Origin: JBDSGC01 sp046594105 | GTDB lineage: Bacteria; Acidobacteriota; Thermoanaerobaculia; Gp7-AA8 | Length of the DNA: 6,417 bases | NCBI GenBank assembly: GCA_046594105.1 | Contig: JBKJQB010000167.1 | Coordinates: 1 to 6,417, forward strand | Reading direction: 5' to 3' | Shown: positions 1-6,417 of the stretch, piece after piece | How the letters are laid out: every line of letters starts with the position of its first letter | How positions within the stretch are numbered: position 1 is the stretch's first letter | Notes under the pieces: generated by a model | What the model was told of the DNA's origin: nothing | Seen by the model: the letters and a program-made list of their open reading frames with translations, nothing else | Database searches by the model: none | Position numbers and translations under genes: made by a program

Positions 1-2
1 AC

Positions 3-449
3 ACGGGAACCATCGACATCCAGAACAACGGCCAGTTCTCCATGGGCAGCGGCGGCTCCTCGATCACCAACAGCGGCACCATCACCAAGAGCGGCGGCAC
101 CGCTACGTCGACCATCACCTGGCCCGTGAACAATCAGGCCGCCGGAACGATCGTTGCCTCCATCGGGACCATCAGCTTCACCGGGACGCTCACCCAGAAC
201 GGAACGCTCTCCTTCCCTGTGACCAGCCTCACCCTCTTCGGCCGCATGACCATCAGCGGCGCGTTCGTGCTCGGCGGAACTCTGAGCGCGACCACCGTTG
301 GCGGATACACACCCACCACCGGCGACTCGTTCCCGGTCATGACGTTCGGCTCCTCCAGCGGCGCGTTCGCGACAAAGAACCTGACGTATGCGGGCGGCCA
401 GTTCACCGACAACTACGCCGCCGGGACCATGACGCTCGTTGCCGGCCCT
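3..449 (+). other. C-terminal part of beta-solenoid module 1
   Basis: Residues 1-149. The slice opens in 'GTIDIQNNGQF', followed by short strands punctuated by N-x-G-T motifs (NSGTITKSG, AAGTIVAS), as expected for a passenger-like beta-solenoid. It closes with a cap motif at about residues 107-135: GDSFPVMTFGSSSGAFATKN, then LTYAGGQFT. This resembles the 'G-(D/N)-x-F-x-x-L/M-T-F-G-S ... G-x-F' ending common in autotransporter-like bacterial surface proteins. The start of the module lies upstream of the window. It aligns with residues 280-439 of module 2, so the two are tandem copies of one module. Confidence 0.7.
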
Positions 450-3400
450 GCTCCCATCAGCTACACCGCGACCACCACTGGCAACTGGAGCAATCCGGCC
501 ACATGGGGTGGTAGCGGCGTCCCAGGTTCTCTCGATACGGCAACGATCAGCAGCGCCGTGACCGTCACGCTCGACACGATCGTGACCATCGCAGCATTCA
601 ACTTGAGCGCCGGCACTCTCGCTGGCGCGAATAATCTGACCGTGACCGGGACCACCGGCTGGAGCGGTGGCACGCTGGCTGCGCAACTGACGATCCCAGC
701 AGGCGCCGGCATGACCATCTCCGGCGCGGCCACCAAGACCATCGCCGCTTCCGGACACCTGGTCAACAACGGCACGACGACGGTCACCGGCACGGGAGCG
801 ATCAGTGCAGCCTTCGTCGCGAACGTACAGGTCGACAACGCCGGAACGTTCGACATCCAGAGCGACGTCATCTTCGACTCCACGACCTGCTGCAGCTCCT
901 CGCCGTCGGGCACGTTCAACAACAGCGGCACCTTTACCCGCACCACCAGCACCGGCACGGCCACGTTCAATAGCGAGTGGCGCTTCAACAACACCGGCGG
1001 GGTCGATCTTCAGAAGGGGATTCTCACCATCGTCAATGGGTACACCCAGTCCTCAACTGCCTCGCTATCCATTGCCATCGGCGGTCTTACAGCAGGCACG
1101 CAGTACTCACGGCTGTCGACATCGGGCATTGCGAACCTCAATGGAATCTTCAACGTCATCCTCACCGGTGGCTTCACGCCCGCGAGCGGAAACGCGTTCC
1201 AGCTCCTTACCTTCGGCAGCGCGCCAACCGATTTCGCCACGAAGAACGGCCTGGCCTACTCCGGCGGCAGCTTCACCTACACACGAAACGCGACCAACAT
1301 CACCATCACCGCTGTCGCACAGTCCGCCGACCTCTCGACCACGAAGTCGGCGTCCGCGCCGACCGTGCCGACGAACGGATCCTTTAGCTACGCGCTTGCA
1401 GTCAGCAACGCCGGCCCTGACCCTGCGACCAGCGTCACGGTCACCGACACGCTGCCGTCAGGCGTGACGTTCGTCAGCGCCGCCGGCACCGGATGGACCT
1501 GCAGCGGCACCACAACGGTGAGTTGCACCATGGCTTCCCTCGGCATCGGCTCCTCGCCCGCGATCTCCATCAACGTGACCGCTCCGCCGGCCGCGGCGAC
1601 TCTCTCCAATACCGCCACCGTAACCAGCACCATTGGCGACCCCCTGCCGGCAAACAACAGCTCCACCGTCAGCGTGAACGTGGTTGCGCCGGTCTCCACC
1701 CTGACCGTCAGCAACAATGGCGATGCCGGTCCCGGATCGTTGCGCCAGGCCATCACCGACGCCAACGGCGGCCTTTGCGCGGCCTCCTGCACCATCGCCT
1801 TCAATCTGCCTGCCGGCAACACCACCATCGTCACCTTCAGCGCGCTTCCGACGTTGAGCCGGCCGAACGTCATCATCGACGGTGCCACCCAGCCAGGCTT
1901 CGCCGGCACGCCGGTCGTGCAGCTCGTGGATGCTCCCAGCGATACTTCGTTTGCCGCGGGACTCTGGCTGACCGGCGGATCCTCGGTCATCCGCAGCCTG
2001 GCCATCGGCAAATATCCCAACAGCGCCATCCGCATCAGCGGAGGTGGCGGGAACACCGTCACAGGCTGCTATCTGGGCGTGAATCCCGACGGAGTGACCG
2101 CTTCCACGAACGGAAACTTCGGCATCCGCATCGACAGCGGCTCCAACGTGATCGGCGGCACTACCGTTGCCTTGCGCAACGTCATCTCCAGCAACACCTC
2201 TTCGGGAATCCTGCTCAACGGCGGCTCTGCCACCGGAAACCTCATCCAGGGGAACTACATCGGCACCAATGCGGCCGGCAATGCCTCATTGCCCAACGGC
2301 GGGTATGGAATCGACGTGGAGGGCTCCAGCACCAATACGATTGGCGGCACCGGTCCGGCGAGAAACGTGATCTCCGGAAACGGCGCAGCAGGCATCTTGG
2401 TGAGCGGCTCGTTGCCCGCGAGCCAGAGCGTACAGCGCATCGCCGGCCAGTCGATCGCACCCAAATTCGCCATCAACTCCGACAACACGGTGATCCAGGG
2501 CAACTTCATCGGCGTTGACGTCAACGGCGTCCCTCTGGCCAACACCACAAACGGAGTGCAGATCGGCAGCAATGTCACGAACACCCTGATCGGCGGCACG
2601 ATCGCGGGCACTGCCAACGTCATTTCCGGCAACAGTCAGGCCGGCGTCGCGCTCACAGGGGGACCGAGTCCCGGAACCCTGATCCAGGGCAACTTCATCG
2701 GCACGAACTCCGTGGGGGCAAGCCTCGGAAATGGCGGCGCGGGAATCAGCCTCGCCGGTGGTGTCGCCTCATCCTCGATCGGCGGAGTGACGACCGGCTC
2801 CTCCAACACCATCGCGTTCAATGCCACCGGTATCCGATTCACCGCGAGCGGCATCAGCAACTCGATCCTGGGCAACTCCATCCGTAACAACACCGCCATG
2901 GGAGTCGACCTCGATGGCATCGTGGCATCCCCCGACACCAACGACGCCGGCGATCCCGACATCGGATCGAACGGTCTGCAGAATTCTCCGGTGATCGTCG
3001 CTGCGGTCCTGAGCGGATCCACGCTTTCCGCGCAGGTGAGCGTCGATTCCTCAGGTGTGCCGGCAACCCAGAGCATCCGGATCGAGCTCTTCAAGGCGGA
3101 CAGCCTCGGCACTCAGGGCTCGCAACTGGTGGGATCGCAGTGCTTCGGAGGAAACAGCCTCAATGCGGCTTCCATGACCATCGCCGGAACATCACTCGTT
3201 CCCGGCTCCACCGTGGTGGCCACGGCCACCAGTTACAGCGACACCACCTGCGGCGCGGTCGGAGACGGCACCTCCGAATTCTCCGTCGGGGCGCTCGCGA
3301 CCTGCGCGCCGGTGGCTGTCGGCGTGACCGCGTCCGGACCGACCACCTTCTGCGCGGGCGGAAGCGTCACGCTGAACGCTACGGGCGGCTTTGCTTCCTA

Positions 3401-6400
3401 CGCCTGGTCCAACGGGGCCGGTCCGATCTCTGGCGCCAACGCGTCCAGCTTCGTGGCCACCGCTGCCGGCAGCTACACGGTCAGCGTGACCAACGCGGCG
3501 GGATGCGCCGGAACGTCAGCACCGATCTCCGTCACCGTGAATGCCGCACCGGCAACGCCCGTGCTGACAGCGGGCGGGCCGACGACCTTCTGCCCGGGTG
3601 GCAATGTAACCCTCTCCGCGCCTTCCGGGTTCGTCTCCTATTCCTGGACCAGAAACGGTGGCACTCCGATCTCCGGGGCCACCGCGCAGACCTTCACCGC
3701 AACCACCTCCGGCAACTATGCGGTGACCGTGACCGACGGCGGCGGCTGCAGCGCAACCTCAGCGACCACCGCCGTCACCGTGAATCCTGCGCAGACCACT
3801 CCGTCGATCACGGCCAGTGGATCGACGACCTTCTGCACCGGCGGCACCGTCACGCTCACCGCCAGCACAGGCTCGTCTTACCTCTGGTCAACCAGCCAGA
3901 CCACGCAGTCCATCAGCGTCAGCAGCAGCGGGTCGTTCAGCGTGACTGTGACCAATGCATCCGGTTGTTCCGCTACTTCGGCTCCGACTGCCGTCACCGT
4001 CGGATCTCTGGCGCCTCCCACCATGACCGCCAGCGGGCCGTTGACGTTCTGCGCCGGGGGAAGTGTGACCCTGACTGCACCGTCCGGATTCGTCTCCTAT
4101 TCATGGGCCAACGCCGGCGGCCCCATCTCTGGCGCGACGGCCCAGGCCTTTACCGCAACCACATCAGGCAACTACGCGGTGACCGTGACCGATGCGGGCG
4201 GCTGCAGCGCGACCTCCACGGCGAGCACCGTCACCGTCAACCCCGTTCCGACGCCCACAATCATCGCCAGCGGGCCGACAACCTTCTGCGCCGGCGGCAG
4301 CGTGACCCTCGACGGCGGAGCAGGCTTCGCCTCCTACCAGTGGTCCAACGGGGCCACGACGCAAACCATCGCCGTCAACACCAGCGGCTCCTACAGCGTC
4401 CTCGTCACCAGCGCGGCCGGATGCAGCGCGACCTCCGCGGCGACCTCGGTGGCCGTCAACGCGCAACCGGCAGCGACGATCACCGCGCCGGCATCCGTCT
4501 GTTCCAACACGCCGGCGACGGCAAGCGTCGCCGCCACGGCCGGGGCGACCTACACATGGACGATCTCCGGCGGCACCATCACCGCCGGTCAGGGCACTGT
4601 CAGCATCACCTTCACTGGGCCCGCTCCCGGCCCGGTTTCGCTCAGCGTCAACGTCACGGCCAGCGGCTGCGCCGCGACAGGGAGCGTCAGCGTCTCGGTC
4701 GGCACGTTCACGCCGTCGATCGCCGCGAGCGGACCGACGTCGTTCTGCACCGGCGGCAGTGTCACCCTGAGTGCCACCAGCGGGACGTCCTATCAGTGGC
4801 TCAACAACGCCGTGCCGATCAGCGGTGCCACTCAGCAGACTTTCGCTGCTTCGGCTGCGGGCAATTACACCGTCACGGTTTCGAATGCCGGCGGCTGCTC
4901 CGGCACCTCCGCTGCCACCGCCGTCACGGTCAATCCGATTCCGCCTCCCCCGCTGGTCTCTGCAAGCGGACCGACCACCTTCTGCACCGGCGGCAGCGTC
5001 ACGCTCTCCGCACCGTCGGGGAGCAGCAGCTACTCCTGGTCCAAGGGCGGAGTGCCCATCAGCGGCGCGAATGCCGCGAGCTTCACCGCCACCGCGACCG
5101 GCAGCTACACCGTCACCATCACCAGCGCCGGTGGCTGCGCCGCGACATCATCACCATTGCCAGTTTCGGCCGGCGTGCCGCCGACCTTCAGCATCAGCGG
5201 CCCGTCTGCTGTGTGCCCAGGATCAAGCACCACCCTCGACGCCGGCCTGTTCGCCTCGTATCTGTGGTCGACCGGCGCCACCACGCGCACCATCACCGTC
5301 ACCCCGGCTACCGCCACGACGTACAGCGTGACCGTGACCGATGGCAGTGGCTGCACCGCCAGTGCCTCAAAAACCGTGACCATCGCCAGCTCCGGTACGG
5401 CGGTCATCTCCGCCTCTCCATCGGTCAGCGCCGGATCGGTCAACAACACCGCGTCGGTGCCGTCCGGACCGAGCGGGTCGACCTACTCCTGGACCATCAC
5501 CGGCGGCACCATCACTTCCGGCGACGGCACACCGGCCATCACCTGGAGCGCCGGGGCCGGCGTCGCGGCGACGATCGGCGTGAATGTTTCCTCCGGCGCT
5601 TGTTCCTCCAGCGGAACGCTCACCGTTTCGATTTTCGGTGCCGACCTGTCGCTCTCTGCGACCTCGTTCCCTGCCAGCGTCACTGCCGGCGGTACGGCGA
5701 CGTTCACCTTCACCGTGGTGAATGGCGGGCCGACTCCGGCGCAGAACGTCGGAGTGGACATCGTCCTGACCAACGCCACCCTCGTCTCGGCGACTGGTCA
5801 GGGATGGTCCTGCACTCCGCAAGGTGGTCATGAGGTCTGCTTCGCGGGCAGCCTGGCGGTAGGACCAGCCGGCCCGATCGCCGTCGTCATCACGGCAGGA
5901 TCGAACGGCACCTCCGCTGCTGCCAGTGCCACCATCTCCAGTTCGACCTCCGATCAGAATGCCGGCAACAACACAGCCAGCGCGTCGGTTGCCATCAGCG
6001 GAACGACTGGCTCCTGTCCCGCGGCGGTGCCCACGCTGCTCGCTCCGGTCAACGCGGCAGCGGGCCTGTTCAGCCCCATCACCTTCTCGTGGACTTCCGT
6101 TCCCGGAGCCAGCGGCTATCGATTGTGGCTGGCTCTGGACAATGGCGCGGCCCAGGACGCTGGGCAGACCGACGCCGCCACCACCACCCTCGCGCTGTCG
6201 CTCAACGCCACCAACGTTCTGTGGTACGTGGAAGCGTTGTTCCCCAGCTGCCCATCGCAGAGCTCCGGCTCCTTCACCTTCACCATCGAGCACGATCCCT
6301 GCGCCGATCGCCAGCCGGCGAACCTGATCGCTCCGGTGGACGGCACCACCGCCCCCTCCTCCACGCTGGAGTTCCGCTGGACGCCGTCGGCGCACGCAGA

Positions 6401-6416
6401 TGGCTATCGGGTTTGG
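3..6416 (+). CDS. Giant secreted multidomain repeat protein (beta-solenoid, DUF11, beta-helix, Ig-like array, FN3-like); partial at both ends
   Basis: This frame stays open for 2,138 codons with no stop, and every recognisable domain falls in it without a frame change. The order is: two beta-solenoid modules (residues 1-439), DUF11 (442-562), parallel beta-helix (567-998), a small beta domain (999-1100), ten Ig/PKD-like units (1103-1879), a second DUF11 (1880-1999) and FN3-like domains (2005-2138, the last cut off). There is no signal peptide, membrane segment or anchor in view; they must lie outside the window if present. Composition is that of an exported protein: mostly Thr, Ser, Ala, Gly and Val, with roughly a dozen Lys and four His by eye. 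Paired cysteines recur in most domains. The likely role is an extracellular stalk, adhesin or matrix protein. This is inferred from architecture, since no enzyme active site is visible. The gene appears intact, with no frameshift or nonsense codon. Confidence 0.93.
450..1319 (+). other. Complete beta-solenoid module 2 (GNWSNPATW opening)
   Basis: Residues 150-439. It opens with GNWSNPATWGGSGVPGSLDT (residues 160-179), a pattern of 'G-x-W-s-x-P-x-T-W-x-G-G-x-x-P-x-x-x-D' seen at the start of G8-like and other secreted beta-solenoid segments. It runs through short N-x-G-T strands (NNGTTTV, NAGTFDIQ at about 279-286, NNSGTFTRT, NNTGGVDLQKG). A segment then reads QYSRLSTSGIANLNGIFNV, matching the common 'Y-D-x-L-x-V-x-G-x-A-x-L-x-G-x-L-x-V' style of cap. 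The module ends in NAFQLLTFGSAPTDFATKN and LAYSGGSFT (about 397-427), matching the cap of module 1. It carries a vicinal Cys pair, C296-C297, in an insertion that module 1 lacks. The module is probably structural. Confidence 0.68.
1326..1688 (+). other. DUF11-type beta-sandwich domain, copy 1
   Basis: Residues 442-562. It begins ADLSTTKSAS and contains YALAVSNAGPDPATSVTVTD, then TLPSGVTFVSA, then a W-T-C-(7 residues)-C segment (W498, C500, C508), and ends NTATVTSTIGDPLPANNSSTVSV. The 'NxGP ... A ... V.VTDTLP.G..F.SA' order and the closing 'N-T-A-T-V ... D-P-x-x-x-N-N' are the hallmarks of the DUF11 family, a repeated domain of bacterial and archaeal cell-surface proteins. C500 and C508 probably form a local disulfide outside the cell. 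The domain links the solenoid modules to the beta-helix. Confidence 0.9.
1701..2999 (+). other. Right-handed parallel beta-helix domain with SLRQA entry motif
   Basis: Residues 567-999. The entry LTVSNNGDAGPGSLRQAI (567-584) matches the 'V-x-N-x-x-D-x-G-P-G-S-L-R-x-A-I' start common to a large group of secreted bacterial beta-helix proteins (CSLREA-like). C592 and C596 follow in a CxxxC spacing, then FNLPAGNTTIV and IDGATQPGFAGTPVVQL (about 625-641), also typical. The helix turns repeat N-V-I-S-G-N ... I-Q-G-N-(F/Y)-I-G-T-N ... I-G-G. The end is marked by NDAGDPDIGSNGLQNSPVI (980-998), the usual closing motif of this group. I see no clear pectate-lyase-type catalytic residues. A binding or structural role is more likely than enzymatic activity, but the sequence does not settle this. 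Confidence 0.88.
2052..2786 (+). repeat. Four beta-helix repeat units ending in IGG
   Basis: IGG motifs occur at residues 717-719, 780-782, 863-865 and 926-928, giving units of 63, 83 and 63 residues after the first partial one. Each full unit follows the order 'NVIS(G/S)N ... SGI/AGV ... LIQGN(F/Y)IG(T/V)(N/D) ... NGG/TNG ... IGG'. Unit boundaries in nucleotides are about 2160-2348, 2349-2597 and 2598-2786. The third is longer by about 20 residues because of an insertion near 2412-2471. A degenerate fifth turn (NTIAFNATGIRF ... NSILGNSIRNNTAMGVDLDG) follows without IGG and leads to the closing motif. Confidence 0.82.
2997..3302 (+). other. Post-helix beta domain
   Basis: Residues 999-1100. 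It begins VAAVLSGSTLSAQVSV, continues with SIRIELFKADSLG, and ends STVVATATSYSDTTC ... GDGTSEFSV. This follows the scheme often found directly after SLRQA-type beta-helices: a strand pair, 'I-x-x-F-x-A' or 'I-E-L-F-x-A', then 'V-T-A-T-A-T-(D/S) ... T-S-E-F-S'. Cys 1047 and Cys 1083 could pair. It probably caps the helix and joins it to the Ig-like array. The family resemblance is from memory. Confidence 0.65.
3579..3785 (+). repeat. Ig-like unit 2, closest partner of unit 4
   Basis: Residues about 1193-1261. It shares APSGFVSYSW, PISGATAQ, then FTATTSGNYAVTVTD and GGCSATS with unit 4 (about 4038-4244). The two are nearly identical over these segments. They also share exact DNA blocks, such as 17 bases reading gcggtgaccgtgaccga and 14 bases reading ttcgtctcctattc. 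The likeness suggests a fairly recent internal duplication. This unit carries R1217, the last basic residue before a long stretch without any. Confidence 0.75.
4038..4244 (+). repeat. Ig-like unit 4, closest partner of unit 2
   Basis: Residues about 1346-1414. Cys 1350 and Cys 1401 bound the unit. It keeps the same PISGATAQ and NYAVTVTD blocks as unit 2 and is likewise followed by a short-type unit (unit 5, as unit 3 follows unit 2). This fits duplication of a long-plus-short pair rather than of a single domain. Silent differences, such as the Ser codon tcc versus tca in both copies' SYSW and TSG segments, show that the copies have had time to drift. Confidence 0.75.
4461..4703 (+). other. 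PKD-like unit 6
   Basis: Residues 1487-1567. It lacks the TTFC-GGSVTL start. Instead it reads ITAPASVCSNTPATASV, then GATYTWTISGGTITAGQGTV (W1519), SITFTG and SVNVTASGC (C1556). The 'Y-T-W-T-I-x-G-G-T-I-T-x-G-x-G-T-x-x-I-T' motif is characteristic of the PKD-like domains found beside Ig-like repeats in large secreted proteins. C1500 and C1556 are 56 apart, the widest spacing in the array. Confidence 0.8.
5391..5639 (+). other. PKD-like unit 10, first Cys lost
   Basis: Residues 1797-1879. STYSWTITGGTITSGDGTPA (W1830) and ITWSAG match unit 6. The end NVSSGACSSSGTLTVSI keeps the final Cys (C1867), but the start ISASPSVSAGSVNNTASV has no Cys where unit 6 has C1500. C1867 is therefore unpaired within the unit. 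It closes the Ig/PKD array and runs directly into the second DUF11 domain. Confidence 0.78.
5640..5999 (+). other. DUF11-type beta-sandwich domain, copy 2
   Basis: Residues 1880-1999. It starts ADLSLSATSFPASVTAGGTA, then FTFTVVNGGPTPAQNVGVDI, a W-S-C-(8 residues)-C segment (C1937, C1946), and ends ISSSTSDQNAGNNTASASVAI. It shares with copy 1 the ADLS start, the N-x-G-P-x-P-A block, the W-x-C...C pair and the 'D-x-x-x-x-N-N' close. The TD-x-LP motif of copy 1 is replaced by VDIVLTNATLVSA, so it is a divergent member. It separates the Ig/PKD array from the C-terminal FN3-like domains. Confidence 0.82.
6015..6290 (+). other. Fibronectin-III-like domain 1
   Basis: Residues 2005-2096. CPAAVPTLLAPVNAAAG leads into SPITFSWTSVPGASGYRLWL, then AATTTLALSL, VLWYVEALFPSCPS and GSFTFTI. 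The 'L-x-x-P-x-(N/D)-G/A ... F-x-W-x-x-V-x-G-A-x-x-Y-R-x-x' and 'W-Y-V-E-A' elements are those of FN3-like repeats often seen near the C-terminus of large Acidobacteriota-style secreted proteins. W2030 and W2042 are 12 apart. Cys 2005 and 2083 may pair. Confidence 0.75.
6300..6416 (+). other. Fibronectin-III-like domain 2, truncated by the window
   Basis: Residues 2100-2138. CADRQPANLIAPVDGTTAPS then LEFRWTPSAHADGYRVW repeats the start of domain 1: Cys 2100 lies 95 residues after Cys 2005, and the two Trp (2126 and 2138) are 12 apart, as in domain 1. The final W2138 falls at the window end. The rest of the domain, and probably more domains and any anchor, lies downstream. Confidence 0.78.
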
Positions 6417-6417
6417 G

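Larger units (their letters stand above)
3309..5639 (+). repeat. Array of ten tandem Ig-like / PKD-like units
   Basis: Residues 1103-1879. The unit consensus is 'T-A-S-G-P-T-T-F-C-x-G-G-S-V-T-L-S-A ... Y-x-W-S ... (P-I-S-G-A-x-A-Q)-T-F-T-A-T-x-S-G-x-Y-x-V-T-V-T-x-x-G-G-C-S-A-T-S-A-x-x-x-V-T-V-N'. This is the style of the Ig-like domain associated with CHU_C-type secreted proteins. First and last Cys positions by unit are: 1117/1168, 1197/1249, 1278/1322, 1350/1401, 1429/1474, 1500/1556, 1582/1632, 1661/1712, 1738/1784, and none/1867. Units with a spacing of 50-52 contain the PISGA segment; those with 44-46 lack it. Units 6 and 10 are of a different, PKD-like type. The first and last Cys of each unit are expected to form the core disulfide. 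The array probably serves as a spacer or stalk. Confidence 0.88.

Noticed and set aside
805..1467. A 220-codon open frame on the + strand in the first frame
   Set aside because: Ser/Pro/Arg-rich nonsense overlapping solenoid module 2 and DUF11, with no homologous look and no plausible ribosome binding site.
1388..2062. A 224-codon open frame on the - strand
   Set aside because: It mirrors the DUF11 and beta-helix entry coding sequence. Its Val/Pro/Leu-rich product is what antisense reading of Thr/Asn/Gly/Ala codons gives.
1701..2999. Polysaccharide lyase activity for the beta-helix
   Set aside because: The fold is shared with pectate lyases, but no catalytic Arg/Lys/Asp set or Ca-binding motif could be recognised, and the repeat type (NVISGN...IGG) is common in non-enzymatic surface proteins.
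3309..5639. Possible CRISPR array because of regular repeats of about 240 bases
   Set aside because: The repeats are in-frame protein modules with drifted codons and no short identical repeats with unique spacers.
3140..5833. A long 897-codon open frame on the + strand in the second frame
   Set aside because: Its product is an Arg/His/Gln-rich string (RHHRQ, DRDRR and the like) with no recognisable domain. It lies entirely inside the Ig array, where GC-rich repeated codons remove stops from other frames. It is best explained as a shadow, not overprinting.
5367..6395. A 342-codon open frame on the - strand
   Set aside because: The product is Gly/Arg/Ala low-complexity with no domain, and it is antisense to the clear PKD-like, DUF11 and FN3 coding sequence. 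It is a by-product of GC-rich codon use.
1..6417. Promoters, terminators or small RNA genes inside the window
   Set aside because: Every base except the edges is coding, and no A/T-rich promoter-like stretch or hairpin followed by a T-run stands out.

Overview
The whole window lies inside one gene. The third forward frame (codons at 3, 6, 9 ... 6414) reads 2,138 codons without a stop. I see neither its start nor its end, so this is an internal slice of a giant secreted or surface protein. Residue n of the slice begins at nucleotide 3n. The product is very rich in Thr, Ser, Ala, Gly and Val, very poor in Lys, Arg and His, and almost entirely built from repeated beta-rich modules. There is no intergenic DNA, RNA gene, mobile element, CRISPR array, promoter or terminator that I can support.

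Layout: (1) 3-1319, the end of one and all of a second beta-solenoid module, the second opening with a GNWSNPATW segment and both closing with the same cap motif. (2) 1326-1688, a DUF11-type beta-sandwich. (3) 1701-2999, a right-handed parallel beta-helix with the typical entry (GPGSLRQAI), the IDG-TQPG motif, four turns ending in IGG, and a terminal NDAGDPD...NGLQNSPVI motif. (4) 2997-3302, a small post-helix beta domain. (5) 3309-5639, ten tandem Ig-like/PKD-like units of about 70-82 residues, nine with a Cys pair. (6) 5640-5999, a second DUF11 domain. (7) 6015-6416, one complete and one truncated fibronectin-III-like domain.

The domains suggest a long, rigid extracellular stalk or adhesin-like protein, exported and possibly held together by many intradomain disulfides. 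I find no catalytic motif. The function is inferred from architecture only.

Organism: the DNA is GC-rich with strong G/C preference at third codon positions. A beta-helix with DUF11, CHU_C-type Ig and 'SPITFSWTSVPGASGYRLW' FN3-like repeats recalls proteins of Acidobacteriota (for example Thermoanaerobaculia-like lineages) and related soil or sediment bacteria. This assignment comes from memory of family style and is tentative.
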